Source: G963556115 sp963675945 | GTDB taxonomy: Bacteria > Planctomycetota > SZUA-567 | Direction of reading: 5' to 3' | NCBI GenBank assembly: GCA_963675945.1 | Contig: OY780932.1 | Coordinates: 1,860,001-1,924,000, forward strand | DNA length: 64,000 nt | Shown: positions 53,142 through 62,783 of the stretch, piece by piece | How positions within the stretch are numbered: position 1 is the stretch's first letter | Layout of the letters: each line of letters begins with the position of its first letter | Position numbers and translations under genes: made by a program | The notes under the pieces: model-generated | What the model saw: only the letters and a program-made list of their open reading frames with translations | Told to the model about the DNA's origin: nothing | The model's database searches: none

Positions 53142-54065
53142 ATGTTGAAGAAAATTGTGTTATCTTTTGTTCTGGCTCTCTCTCTTGTCTGTTTTGCCTT
53201 GCCTACAGCCAATGCTGAAGACAAGGATGGTAAATTGACTATCGGAGTGTCATTTCAAGAGATGAATAATCCTTACTTTGTGGTTATGAATGAAGCTGCT
53301 GAGGATATTGCGCAGAAGATTGGAGCGGATCTGCTGGTGACCGATGCTCGCCACGATGTTAATAAGCAGATAAATGATATCGAGGATATGATTCAGAAGG
53401 GTATCGATATTCTTATCCTCAATCCAACCGATTCAGTAGGGGTTCAGGGGGCTGTAGAGTCTGCAAAAGAAGCGGGAGTGATCGTAGTCTGTGTTGACGC
53501 GCAGGCAGATGGACCGATCGATGCGTTTGTCGGTTCAAAGAACTATGATGCCGGCCTATATGCTGGTGATTATCTGGTGAAGCTTTTGAATGGTAAGGGT
53601 AAGGTTGCTATCCTTGATGGTATCCCTGTTGTGCCGATTCTTGAGCGTGTTCAGGGATTTAAGGATGCGGTTAAGAAGGCTCCTGGTATTGAGATCGTCG
53701 ACGTGCAAAACGGTAAGCAGGAGAGAAGTGTGGCACTCAATGTTGTTGAGAATATGATTCAGGCGCATCCTGATCTTAACGGTATCTTTAGTGTTAATGA
53801 TACCGGTGCCTATGGTGCGCTTGCAGCTATCGAGGCATCAGGTAAAGATATTGCCTTGGTCAGTGTTGACGGTGCGCCAGAAGCTATCAAGAATATTACT
53901 GCAGGCGGAGCGTTCAAAGGTACTAGTGCGCAATTCCCACGTGACCAAATTCGTATCGGCCTGGCTATAGCGCTTGCTAAGTACTGGGGAGCACATATTC
54001 CAAAGGTGATTCCAGTAGATGTTGAACTTATCACTAAATACAATGCCGAAGGCTTTAGCTGGTAA
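53142..54065 (+). CDS. Periplasmic sugar/polyol-binding protein of an ABC importer
   Basis: This 307-residue ribose-class solute-binding protein has a signal peptide (LKKIVLSFVLALSLVCFALPTANA) with cleavage near residue 25. The mature part starts LTIGVSFQEMNNPYFVVMNEAAEDIA, a typical RbsB-type first strand. Later blocks include DARHDVNKQINDIEDMIQKG, LILNPTDSVG, FVGSKNYDAG and VSVDGAPEAIKNITAG. The ATG at 53142 follows GGAG; an ATG at 53127 is an alternative. It is the first gene of an operon with an ATPase and a permease. The ligand is not deducible; downstream dehydrogenases suggest a four- or five-carbon polyol. Confidence 0.93.
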   Translation: MLKKIVLSFVLALSLVCFALPTANAEDKDGKLTIGVSFQEMNNPYFVVMNEAAEDIAQKIGADLLVTDARHDVNKQINDIEDMIQKGIDILILNPTDSVGVQGAVESAKEAGVIVVCVDAQADGPIDAFVGSKNYDAGLYAGDYLVKLLNGKGKVAILDGIPVVPILERVQGFKDAVKKAPGIEIVDVQNGKQERSVALNVVENMIQAHPDLNGIFSVNDTGAYGALAAIEASGKDIALVSVDGAPEAIKNITAGGAFKGTSAQFPRDQIRIGLAIALAKYWGAHIPKVIPVDVELITKYNAEGFSW

Positions 54066-54105
54066 TAACTGCCAATACTAGATCTAACACAAACTATAGA
54101 TAGAC

Positions 54106-54150
54106 AATGCCGGAGGCTGTGGAGTCGGTTGTTTGCAGCCTTCCGGTATT
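54106..54150 (+). terminator. Intercistronic hairpin between binding protein and ATPase genes
   Basis: ATGCCGGAGGCTG (54107-54119) pairs with CAGCCTTCCGGTAT (54136-54149) with one bulge and lacks a strong T run. Such hairpins often keep the binding-protein mRNA more abundant than the downstream genes. Confidence 0.55.
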
Positions 54151-54204
54151 ATATGTGATTGAATGCTAGCATATGCTTTAAAGTGAAGATTTAGAGGATT
54201 AAAT

Positions 54205-55731
54205 ATGTCAGATAAGTGTCTCCTGGAACTCAAGAAAGTCTCTAAGACGTTCAGCGGAGTAAAAGCCCTACAGAATGTTGACCTTAGAATTAATGCCGGT
54301 AAGATACATGCACTTGCCGGAGAGAACGGTGCGGGTAAGTCAACCTTGATGAAGATAATTGTAGGAGTGTATCAGCCGGATGCAGATAGCGGTGAAATGA
54401 AATTTGAAGGGGAGGTGGTCAAACATGCTTCGCCTCAACATGCGCAGGATCTCGGTATTGGAATTATATATCAGGAATTCAGTTTGATACCATATATGAC
54501 TGTGTATGAAAATATCTTTCTAGGTAGAGAGATTAGAAAGAATGGACTATTAGATAAGAAAGCAATGCGGAAGAAAGCGACTGCACTTTTACGCCATCTT
54601 GGAATGGATATCAATCCCAATTCCATAATTCGTGAGCTCAGTATCGCCCAGCAGCAGTTTGTGGAAATAGCCAAAGCCATAAGCCTCAAGGTGAAGGTCT
54701 TGATCCTTGATGAGCCGACTGCGCCGCTTACTCCTGTGGAGGTAAAAAACCTGTTTTCCTTGATGAATGAGTTGCGCAATCAAGGGGTAGGTATGGTATT
54801 TATTTCACATCACCTAGAGGAGATATTTGAAATATGTGATGAGATGACCTGTCTGCGCGATGGGGAGTCTGTAGGCTATAAAGAGGTAAAAGATCTGGAG
54901 ATGGATGAGCTTATACGCATGATGGTTGGGCGGGATGTGTCACAGACTTACCCGCAGAATCATGTTGCCGTCGATTATTCAGTGGTTCCGTTGCTCAGTG
55001 TGAAAGCTTTGCAGCGTAATAAATATTTGCCGCAGGTGTCTTTCGAGCTTTTTCCCGGTGAGATACTCGGGATCGCCGGTCTGGTGGGCGCAGGTAGGAG
55101 CGAGCTCGTGCGGGCGTTGACCGGGGCGGATAGCGCAAGTGTAAAACTTGTGGAGATGGAGGGGCGGCAGGTAATAATTAAGAATCCTAAAGATGCGCTG
55201 GAATTGGGGATTGGACTGTTGCCTGAAGACCGTAAGACCCAAGGGCTGATTCTTGACTTCAGTGTTGAGTATAATGTTATTATCAATACCTTGAAAGATT
55301 CGTTAAGTTCACTGCATACGATCAGAAGGCGCTCACTATCAGAGCGCACCTGTAAACAGATAAACGCTCTTGGAATCAAGACTCCGTCCGAACGGACAAT
55401 TGTCAAAAACCTTTCAGGGGGTAATCAGCAGAAGGTGGTTATTGGTAGATGGCTCAGTACAAAATGCAAAGTGCTGATCTTTGATGAACCTACACGTGGT
55501 ATTGATGTAGGGGCAAAAGCCGAGATTTACGAGCTAATGCGTCAGCTTACCAAGAGAGGGCTGGGAATTATCATGATCTCTTCGGAACTGCCTGAGGTTG
55601 TGGGAATAAGTGATAGAGTGCTGGTTATGCGCAAAGATAATGTCGTGGCAACATTACAGGATGATGAAATTACGCCCGATGGCATAATGGAATATGCTAC
55701 TGGAGCAAAAGGAGGAAATAATGCAGGATAA
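54205..55731 (+). CDS. Sugar/polyol ABC importer ATPase, tandem domains
   Basis: This 508-residue RbsA-type ATPase has two nucleotide-binding domains. Domain 1 has Walker A GENGAGKST near residue 39 and Walker B VLILDEP near 168, with the signature-like LSIAQQQFVEIAKA. Domain 2 has the usual degenerate P-loop GLVGAGRSE near 293, signature LSGGNQQKV near 405 and VLIFDEPTRGID near 425. It energises import by the permease whose gene overlaps its end by 11 bp. A TTTAGAGGATT site precedes the ATG. Confidence 0.96.
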   Translation: MSDKCLLELKKVSKTFSGVKALQNVDLRINAGKIHALAGENGAGKSTLMKIIVGVYQPDADSGEMKFEGEVVKHASPQHAQDLGIGIIYQEFSLIPYMTVYENIFLGREIRKNGLLDKKAMRKKATALLRHLGMDINPNSIIRELSIAQQQFVEIAKAISLKVKVLILDEPTAPLTPVEVKNLFSLMNELRNQGVGMVFISHHLEEIFEICDEMTCLRDGESVGYKEVKDLEMDELIRMMVGRDVSQTYPQNHVAVDYSVVPLLSVKALQRNKYLPQVSFELFPGEILGIAGLVGAGRSELVRALTGADSASVKLVEMEGRQVIIKNPKDALELGIGLLPEDRKTQGLILDFSVEYNVIINTLKDSLSSLHTIRRRSLSERTCKQINALGIKTPSERTIVKNLSGGNQQKVVIGRWLSTKCKVLIFDEPTRGIDVGAKAEIYELMRQLTKRGLGIIMISSELPEVVGISDRVLVMRKDNVVATLQDDEITPDGIMEYATGAKGGNNAG

Positions 55732-56707
55732 TGTGGTAATCGAGAGAAGAAAGAGTAAAGGCGAGAGCTTTTTACAGCATATCTCTTCGCGGCCGGAGAT
55801 ACTGTCGTTCATCGGCTTTATTGTGCTGTGCATCTTTATGACAGTGATTTCAGATCGGTTTTTGACAATGAGTAACTTGACCAATGTTGCTCGTCAGGTA
55901 TCTATAAATGCGATTATTGCATCTGGATTGACCTTTGTTATTCTGACCGGAGGTATTGACCTCTCCGTGGGTGCGGTTATGGCGCTCAGTGGTACCTTTC
56001 TCTCGGGGGCGTTGATTGCAGGCTGGTCTCCGGTTGCTGCAATCGGTATCGGTCTGGGGGTCGGGGTGCTTGCGGGCTTAATCAATGGTTTTCTTGTCTC
56101 TTATGCTAGAATGCCGGCATTTATCGTAACACTGGCGATGATGGAAATCCCGCGTGGTATTGCCTTGCTCTATACCAACGGTTATCCCATGAGTGGTCTG
56201 CCGAAGTCTTTTGCTATCCTGGGTCGGGGAGATGTATTTGGTATCCAAACACCGATACTTATTATGCTTATTGTTTATTTCCTGGTTTATATTTTGCTCA
56301 ATCATGTACCTTTTGGCAGATACGTTTATGCCATCGGTGGAAATGAAGAGGCGGTTCGTCTCTCCGGTATCAAGGTTGAAAAGATCAAGATGCTGGTTTA
56401 TGTGATAAGTGGTATTACCGCGTCTATCAGTGGTGTGGTACTTTCAAGTCGACTTATGAGCGGTCAGCCAAACGCAGGTATAGGCTTTGAACTTGATGCT
56501 ATTGCAGCGGTTATTCTTGGTGGAACTGATATTGCCGGCGGCAAGGGGCATATCATCGGGACGCTTATCGGCGCTTTGATTCTGGGTGTGCTGAATAACG
56601 GTTTGAATCTGATGGGGGTATCTCCATATACGCAGAAGGTACTCAAAGGAGTGATAATAATTCTGGCGGTTTATATAAGTTCGTCGCGGCAGAAAAAATC
56701 AGCGTAA
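55721..56707 (+). CDS. Sugar/polyol ABC importer permease
   Basis: This 328-residue permease has eight to ten hydrophobic helices of the RbsC type. Signs are the first helix ILSFIGFIVLCIFMTVI, the conserved FVILTGGIDLSVGAVMAL near residue 75-92, AFIVTLAMM near 130 and the C-terminal AVILGGTDIAGGKGHIIGTLIGALILGVLNNGLNLM. The ATG at 55721 follows AAGGAGGAA, lies inside the end of the ATPase gene and gives translational coupling. It completes a binding-protein-dependent importer. Confidence 0.94.
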   Translation: MQDNVVIERRKSKGESFLQHISSRPEILSFIGFIVLCIFMTVISDRFLTMSNLTNVARQVSINAIIASGLTFVILTGGIDLSVGAVMALSGTFLSGALIAGWSPVAAIGIGLGVGVLAGLINGFLVSYARMPAFIVTLAMMEIPRGIALLYTNGYPMSGLPKSFAILGRGDVFGIQTPILIMLIVYFLVYILLNHVPFGRYVYAIGGNEEAVRLSGIKVEKIKMLVYVISGITASISGVVLSSRLMSGQPNAGIGFELDAIAAVILGGTDIAGGKGHIIGTLIGALILGVLNNGLNLMGVSPYTQKVLKGVIIILAVYISSSRQKKSA

Positions 56708-56971
56708 GTCTTTCGCCGGAAGTAAGCGTGGGGAAGCGGTAGTGAGCAAAGAAGCGTAGCCTTATGTTGTAGCCTTGGGTGTTGAAATTATGCTGATAAA
56801 TTAGGGATTTGATGGTCTTATCCGGTGGTTTTTGGGATAAGGTGGGGGTATATTGTCGATTTTTAGCTGAATTGCCTGTTCCGGGGGGAGTTAGTGAGTT
56901 GGTCAGGTAAAACAGGGATGATTTAATAGTAGCTATTATATTTTAAGTATATTATAAGAAGGATGAGAATT

Positions 56972-58048
56972 ATGAGTATTTTACCGGATAAGATGCAGGC
57001 CGTGATTTGTCATGGTCCACAGGAGTATAAGCTGGAGGAGGTTGATAGACCTCGTGCCAGGAGGAATGAGATAATTATCAAGGTTGATGGTTGCGGGATA
57101 TGCGCCGGAGATGTGAAGGCTGCGGCTGGGGCGCAGATGTTTTGGGGTGGAGCTGAACCATGGGTAAAGGCGCCGGTAGTGCCTGGGCATGAGTTTTATG
57201 GGCGAGTAGTGGAACTTGGTGAGGGAGCGGCAGAGCATCATGGTGTAGCTATGGGAGAGCTTATTCTCTGTGAGCAGATCGTGCCGTGTAATAAATGTCG
57301 GTTCTGCAGAAGCGGCAAGTACTGGATGTGTGAGGTGCATAATATCTTCGGCTTTCAGAAGGATGTCGCAGAAGGCGGAATGGCAGAGTATATGCGGTTC
57401 CCTGAGACGGCAATAGTGCATAAGCTGCCTGAAACCTTGACGGCAAAGGAAGCGGCGTTAGTCGAGCCTATGGCCTGCGCACTCCATACTGTGCGCCGGG
57501 GCGAGATTGACTTTGATGATGTGGTGGTACTTGCTGGAGCCGGACCGCTCGGCCTGTGTATGGTGCAGGCAATAAAACTCAAGACTCCGAAGAAGTTTAT
57601 AGTGCTGGACGCCGATGACAGCAGACTTGAACTATCTAAGAAATTAGGTGCTGATATGGTGATAAATCCGCTCAAGGAGGATGCGGTGAAGATTGTCAAA
57701 GATCTTACCGGTGGTTATGGTTGTGATGTTTATATCGAAGCAACAGGTGCACCTGTAGGTGTTACTCAGGGGCTGGAGATGATTAGAAAACTCGGTCGCT
57801 TTGTGGAATTCAGTGTCTTTTCCAAGGAGACGACGGTGGATTGGTCGGTTGTTGGGGATAGAAAGGAACTGGATATTAGAGGGGCGCACCTCGGTCCGTA
57901 TTCCTATGAAATTGCAATTGACCTTTTTGAGCGCAAATTGGCTTCCGCGGAAGAGATTGTTACCCATGAGTACCCGCTCGCAGAATTTGAAGAGGCGTTC
58001 AAGGTAGCTGCGACTGTAGAATCGATAAAGGTGGTCTTGGTTCCTTAA
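56972..58048 (+). CDS. Zinc-dependent erythritol/L-threitol-type dehydrogenase
   Basis: This 358-residue medium-chain dehydrogenase has the substrate-specific block of the erythritol/L-threitol dehydrogenase group: CGICAGDVKAAAGAQMFWGG near residue 43-62, APVVPGHEFYG, then EQIVPCNKCRFCRSGKYWMC with the four structural zinc cysteines and HNIFGFQKDVAEGG. The Rossmann motif is GAGPLG near 190. It would oxidise C4 polyols with NAD to a ketose. The ATG at 56972 follows AGAAGGA with proper spacing; ATG 56963 is adjacent. Its place next to an importer and two other polyol dehydrogenases supports a polyol-catabolic locus; the substrate is inferred. Confidence 0.85.
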   Translation: MSILPDKMQAVICHGPQEYKLEEVDRPRARRNEIIIKVDGCGICAGDVKAAAGAQMFWGGAEPWVKAPVVPGHEFYGRVVELGEGAAEHHGVAMGELILCEQIVPCNKCRFCRSGKYWMCEVHNIFGFQKDVAEGGMAEYMRFPETAIVHKLPETLTAKEAALVEPMACALHTVRRGEIDFDDVVVLAGAGPLGLCMVQAIKLKTPKKFIVLDADDSRLELSKKLGADMVINPLKEDAVKIVKDLTGGYGCDVYIEATGAPVGVTQGLEMIRKLGRFVEFSVFSKETTVDWSVVGDRKELDIRGAHLGPYSYEIAIDLFERKLASAEEIVTHEYPLAEFEEAFKVAATVESIKVVLVP

Positions 58049-58280
58049 ATTTGAGGTTTTAGGGTTGTAGAGATGAATTTGCTTTTAGCTTGAGGTTTGA
58101 AACTGCTTGTATCACAATTTCTGGTTGTTTGCCTGAGGAGTGAAGTATTATTCAGGTCGATTAGGCTGAATTGTCTGGGGCTGGGCTAGAGTAAAGTCTG
58201 TTTGGTAGGTTGAAAATAATCTGGAAGGAGTAGTTGCTCTGGGGTATGGGTGGCTATGTGGCTATGATAAGGATAATATT

Positions 58281-59009
58281 ATGAGTGATTTAGCAGGGAA
58301 AAAAATTGTAGTAACCGGGGCAACTAGTGGAATTGGACGGGCGATTGTAGATGAACTGCTTGCTGCTGGAGCATATGTCTACGGAGTGGGGTTTGGGGCA
58401 GAGGTAGTTGCTGAACTCAATGGCCTGGATAATTGTGAAGCTGAAGAATTGGATGTAACCAGTGAAGAGGCGGTTGGGGCATATGCCGGGAGACTTGCAG
58501 CAGTCGACGGGTTGGTCAATAGTGCTGGGATAAGTATTCTGGAACCGGTGCTTGAGTTTAAAAAGGCCAGTCTGGAGAAGGTGCTGGCGGTTAATCTGAT
58601 CGGGACACTTCTGATGACCCGTGAGATCGCCAAGGTTATGATCAAGAATGATACTCCTGGAGCCATTGTGAATCTCTCGTCCCAAGCTTCGATTATCGGG
58701 CTCAAGGAGCATCTGAGTTACTGTGCTTCAAAAGGGGCTATTGATTCTGCTACTATGGTTCTCTGTATGGAGCTCGGCAAGTATAATATCCGGGTCAATG
58801 CAGTAAATCCGACGGTGACGATGACGGCTATGGGGAAGATGGCCTGGTCCGACCCGGCCAAGAGTCAGCCGGTATTAGAGGCGATGCCGCTTGGACGTTT
58901 TGCCGAACCAGAAGAGGTGGCGCGTCCGGTTCTCTTCCTTCTCAGCTCAGAAGCTTCAATGATATCGGGTGTGGCTTTACCGGTTGATGGTGGGTATACA
59001 ATTCAGTAA
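58281..59009 (+). CDS. Short-chain dehydrogenase, L-xylulose-reductase type
   Basis: This 242-residue SDR has the N-terminal NAD(P) motif TGATSGIG (residues 12-19), NSAG near 79 and catalytic residues Ser (in NLSSQAS) and Tyr/Lys (LSYCASKGA) near 135-155. The late loop VNPTVTMTAMGKMAWSDPAKSQP matches the characteristic substrate loop of dicarbonyl/L-xylulose reductases. It would interconvert L-xylulose and xylitol or a related ketose-polyol pair. TAAGGATA precedes the ATG, with 230 bp after the previous gene. Confidence 0.87.
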   Translation: MSDLAGKKIVVTGATSGIGRAIVDELLAAGAYVYGVGFGAEVVAELNGLDNCEAEELDVTSEEAVGAYAGRLAAVDGLVNSAGISILEPVLEFKKASLEKVLAVNLIGTLLMTREIAKVMIKNDTPGAIVNLSSQASIIGLKEHLSYCASKGAIDSATMVLCMELGKYNIRVNAVNPTVTMTAMGKMAWSDPAKSQPVLEAMPLGRFAEPEEVARPVLFLLSSEASMISGVALPVDGGYTIQ

Positions 59010-59287
59010 GTTTTTTTGATTAAGTTAAGAAATAACAGTATTCGGTTGTTTTTTTACAAATAGTTTTCTTTTTTGTATTATTGGAAAGTAATTGATAATA
59101 ATAATTCGCTTTTGCTTCACTTTTAAATTGATATTAGTTTGCTATTTGTATATTTAGGGTGTATATTATATATAATAAACAGTGGATTATAATGGAGGCA
59201 GAGATATTATTGTTATATCATTACTCTATGTTTGTTGAAGAATTTGGCATTAAGGTGCTGTTATTTATATTATAATAGGAGATTTTC

Positions 59288-60328
59288 ATGCAGGCATTTA
59301 TACTTGAGAAAAAAGGAGTTTTAGCGACCCGTGATATTCAGATTGACGAGGAAGTAGGTGCGGATGATGTAAAAATTGCCCCACGTAGTGTCGGTATCTG
59401 CGGGAGTGATATTCACTATTATACTCATGGGCATATCGGTGATTATGTAGTGAATGAGCCGATGGTACTCGGACATGAGGCTAGTGGTGAGGTGATTGAA
59501 GTCGGGGCGAATGTTACTTCATTGAAGGTAGGTGATAGAGTATGTATGGAGCCGGGAATACCTGAGCCCGGTAGCAGGGCGGTCTTTGAAGGGCATTATA
59601 ATCTAGATCCTAAGGTACGCTTTTGGGCGACGCCACCGATTCACGGCTGTATGCGTGAGACTGTGGTGCACCCGGCTGCTTTGACCTTCAAGTTGCCTGA
59701 TAATGTAAGCTATGATGAAGGAGTGCTGGTTGAACCGTTGGCTATCGGTATCTATTCGGCACAGAAGGCCTGTATCAAGCCCGGTGATGTGGCGGTTGTA
59801 ACCGGGGCGGGGACTATTGGCCTGGTGACCGCTCTGGCTGCGCTCGGCGCAGGCTGCTCACAGGTGATTATCAGTGATTATAAACAGGGACGATTGGATT
59901 TTGTCAATAAGCACTATGCTGGTTTGAATATGCGTGCGGTTAATCCACAGAATGAAGATCTGCTGGCAGTGGTCAATGAGCTGACCGGTGACTGGGGGGC
60001 GGACGTCCTCTTTGAGGCAAGTGGAGCACCTGGGGCGATACTCGGTGCGATGGATTATATCTGTCCGGGAGGTACGCTGGTCTTTGTCGGTATGCCGCCT
60101 GATCCGGCTCCGGTTGATATTGTCAAAGCGCAGTCAAAAGAGATCACAATGAAGACTATATTCCGTTATGCCAATGTTTATGAACGGGCAATTCGCAGTA
60201 TTGCTAGCGGGGCGGTAAATGTCAAGCCGCTTGTGACCTCCAAATATAGCCTGGCGCAGGCGGTCGAAGCTTATGATTTTGCGGCAACTGTACCTGATGA
60301 TCAGGTAAAGATTATTATAGAGATGTAG
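59288..60328 (+). CDS. Xylitol/sorbitol-type dehydrogenase
   Basis: This 346-residue medium-chain zinc dehydrogenase of the polyol group has the catalytic zinc ligands CGSDIHYYTHG (Cys near residue 38) and GHEASG near 63, and the nucleotide motif GAGTIGL near 168. It lacks the four structural-zinc cysteines: the loop EPGIPEPGSRAVFEGHYNLD replaces them, as in D-xylulose reductases. It would oxidise xylitol or sorbitol to the 2-ketose. A strong AGGAGATTTTC site precedes the ATG. It ends the polyol locus; no ketose kinase is present in the window. Confidence 0.88.
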   Translation: MQAFILEKKGVLATRDIQIDEEVGADDVKIAPRSVGICGSDIHYYTHGHIGDYVVNEPMVLGHEASGEVIEVGANVTSLKVGDRVCMEPGIPEPGSRAVFEGHYNLDPKVRFWATPPIHGCMRETVVHPAALTFKLPDNVSYDEGVLVEPLAIGIYSAQKACIKPGDVAVVTGAGTIGLVTALAALGAGCSQVIISDYKQGRLDFVNKHYAGLNMRAVNPQNEDLLAVVNELTGDWGADVLFEASGAPGAILGAMDYICPGGTLVFVGMPPDPAPVDIVKAQSKEITMKTIFRYANVYERAIRSIASGAVNVKPLVTSKYSLAQAVEAYDFAATVPDDQVKIIIEM

Positions 60329-60370
60329 TAACGTGTAGTTTAATTTTTGTTAATTTTGCTTTGCTATTTG

Positions 60371-60402
60371 AACAGGTATCCCGCTCGGGGTACCTGTTTA
60401 TT
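60371..60402 (+). terminator. Intrinsic terminator after the polyol dehydrogenases
   Basis: AACAGGTATCCC (60371-60382) pairs with GGGGTACCTGTT (60387-60398) around GCTC, with one T-G pair, and a T-rich tail follows. Confidence 0.8.
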
Positions 60403-60538
60403 GTATGTGTGATAAGTTATAAATAGGGGATGAAGCCGGGGTAATGCTTGAGGCTGGTTAAAGTGGTCTAATCTGTCAAGACAAAATATCAAGTTGTTTC
60501 CACCTTATTCAACTGTCCTATTTTATTAGACCATTATA

Positions 60539-60949
60539 AATATTGCTAAAGGGGATTTTCGCTTTGCGCCTGTGATGTATTTGCAGTCATCACTAGAGCA
60601 TATTGACTCTATGCCTCACTCAACATATGAAGAAATTATTGAAAAGTATGTGGAAATGAATATTGCTCACCCATTTCGTGAAGGTAACGGCAGGGCAACA
60701 CGTATTTGGCTTGATTTGCTGTTAAAGAGTCAACTTGGACAGGTTATCGACTGGAATCAGGTAGATAAAGAGGATTACCTGTCTTCCATGCAGCGCAGTG
60801 TGGTAAAGGATATTGAGATCAAAGTTCTATTGAAGCAAGCTCTAACCACTCAAATTAACGATAGATCGCTATTCATGAAGGGTATAGATGTAAGCTACTA
60901 CTATGAAGGCTACACCCAATTCAAAACAGAGGATCTTAAAATCAAATGA
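60539..60949 (+). pseudogene. Truncated Fic gene copy
   Basis: From 60539 the sequence is nearly identical to the second half of the Fic gene at 35773-36378 (offset 24562 bp, continuing to about 61020 / 36458). The N-terminal 68 codons are missing, but the catalytic loop HPFREGNGRATR is kept. A shorter product could start at an ATG at 60572. The join lies just after TTAGACCATTATA. The copy is probably inactive, since the flap segment of the Fic fold is lost. Confidence 0.85.
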
Positions 60950-60967
60950 TTAATAATGTACTAGGCT

Positions 60968-62731
60968 TTATGTTAAATCTATAGTGTTGTAATATGACAA
61001 ACCAATTAATTTTAAAATAAAATACCATGAATAGACAGCAAATGATGAATGACAGTCAGAATAATTTACAAGTCCATGCGCTAAATCATTTCTAAGATTA
61101 TAACAATCTTTTGTGCAAAATATAGCTTCAATTTCAAATTTTATTGATTCCCCAAGTATTGAGTTAAGTTTTGGATTTTTTATGAGGGAGCTTAATCCTA
61201 CTTCAACTTCAATACCTTCATCAGACTTGGTTGTTATTTCTCCATTGAGTTGTAAAAGATGCCTTATACAATGTTCAAACTGAGGGACTAGAATATGTAT
61301 TGCTGAGACAAAATCGCCACAATATCCCATAAACAATCCTTTTGAAACAATATCCTTTCTTTCTTTAGGAACAAACGGGGAATTGTAAACTATTTCATAA
61401 AATAAATGCTCAGGAATATTATTTAAAAGTTGTAATTGTTCAAGTGCTGGTTTGATGTATCCGCCATAAGTAATAGCAATGTGAAGCTTGTACTGATCAT
61501 ATATTTCAATTTTAAAAGTATCTTGCCCATTATTTTTAGCAACTGTTCTTCCATTATTATCAAATGTTGTTTTTGTGAACAATGGACTTAAGAGATTTAA
61601 TTTAAAATTTGATACATCTGCAAAGGTTTGTAAGCGAATAAAATATTCTAATGCAGATGAGTTACTAAAACCAGTAAAAATTGATTTTGTTTGTTTAACT
61701 TTTTCAGTAATATCGGTGCTGTGTGAAATTGGATACATTTCTGAAAGACAGAATATGCCTTCACTTTTGTATAATTTCGTAAGTTCTGCTATTTTGATAT
61801 CTAAGTGATACTCCACTCGATATTTTTTGGGTATTTTCTTTAAAATATTTATTGCAGTATTGATGTGTTCATGTCTTGCAATATGGTTGTCAAAGCTTTC
61901 TGCAAAATCAACCCAATTGAATCCTTGTGCAATTTTTGTTTTAATTTCTTCAGGATAATTGTTTGATTTGTTATGCCAATTAATTAATGATTTATACCCT
62001 CGATCAATTTCACAATAATCATTGACTGTTTTACAATTATCTATTTCTTTATAATGATGTTTGATAATATCATTTATTTGACTTTCTGAAATGCAAAAAT
62101 TAAGTAATAGGTCGCTGTATTCCCAAATATAAAAAATTTTAGTAATATTTGAGTTAGTTGTATAAGAGAGAATCTTGTCGATAAATAAATCGTAAAGATC
62201 TTTTGCTCCATCTTTTATACTTAGTATTAATACTGACGCTCTTTTAAGACAATTTTTTCCATAAAACGTATAACCATTTTCTGTTATGTTGATAGTCATA
62301 TAATTCTTTATTGCTGTTAATGCATGTGATATAGATTTTGTTTCTTTCATTATCCAGCAAATATCAGCGATTCTAGATTTTAGTAAATTGTTGTTAATAT
62401 TATCAATGATATCTGATAAGAAGAATACTAATTCTGGGGTAAGGTTTGATAGTGTAAATGTTTTGGAAGTACTGTTTTGCCTTTTAGGTGTGAATGGATT
62501 TTCAACATTATCTGGATTGAATTCCATGCTCAATATACAATATAAAATTCTATTAATTTTTGTTTGAACTAAATTACCGTCTGCAAAATAATTATTTGCT
62601 CGCAGATTATAGATACTTGAAAGTGTATAATATCCATCATTATTAATACCCTCAGTATACTCTTGATAATTTGCTTCTTTAAAATCAGCAGCAGAGATTA
62701 GTATGTCTTTTAAAAAGTAATCTTCATTCAT
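60968..62731 (-). CDS. DUF4209 family protein with HEPN-like C-terminus
   Basis: This 587-residue protein is of the DUF4209 family. A long helical N-terminal region (about residues 1-440) leads into the family core HILVPQFEHCIRHLLQLNGE (near 475-495) and the C-terminal CYNLRNDLAHGLVNYSDC (near 545-562). The Rx4H pattern RNDLAH is that of HEPN RNases, found in toxins and abortive-infection proteins. No signal peptide or membrane helix is visible. It converges on a truncated Fic gene, and a 3' fragment of the same gene converges on the intact Fic gene at 36406. The gene is AT-rich compared with its surroundings, a sign of transfer. Confidence 0.82.
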   Translation of the reverse strand: MNEDYFLKDILISAADFKEANYQEYTEGINNDGYYTLSSIYNLRANNYFADGNLVQTKINRILYCILSMEFNPDNVENPFTPKRQNSTSKTFTLSNLTPELVFFLSDIIDNINNNLLKSRIADICWIMKETKSISHALTAIKNYMTINITENGYTFYGKNCLKRASVLILSIKDGAKDLYDLFIDKILSYTTNSNITKIFYIWEYSDLLLNFCISESQINDIIKHHYKEIDNCKTVNDYCEIDRGYKSLINWHNKSNNYPEEIKTKIAQGFNWVDFAESFDNHIARHEHINTAINILKKIPKKYRVEYHLDIKIAELTKLYKSEGIFCLSEMYPISHSTDITEKVKQTKSIFTGFSNSSALEYFIRLQTFADVSNFKLNLLSPLFTKTTFDNNGRTVAKNNGQDTFKIEIYDQYKLHIAITYGGYIKPALEQLQLLNNIPEHLFYEIVYNSPFVPKERKDIVSKGLFMGYCGDFVSAIHILVPQFEHCIRHLLQLNGEITTKSDEGIEVEVGLSSLIKNPKLNSILGESIKFEIEAIFCTKDCYNLRNDLAHGLVNYSDCHSSFAVYSWYFILKLIGLSYYNTIDLT

Positions 62732-62783
62732 TATATCTCCTGACTATTAGGAATTAATAACATTATGCCAATAAAATCTAAGA

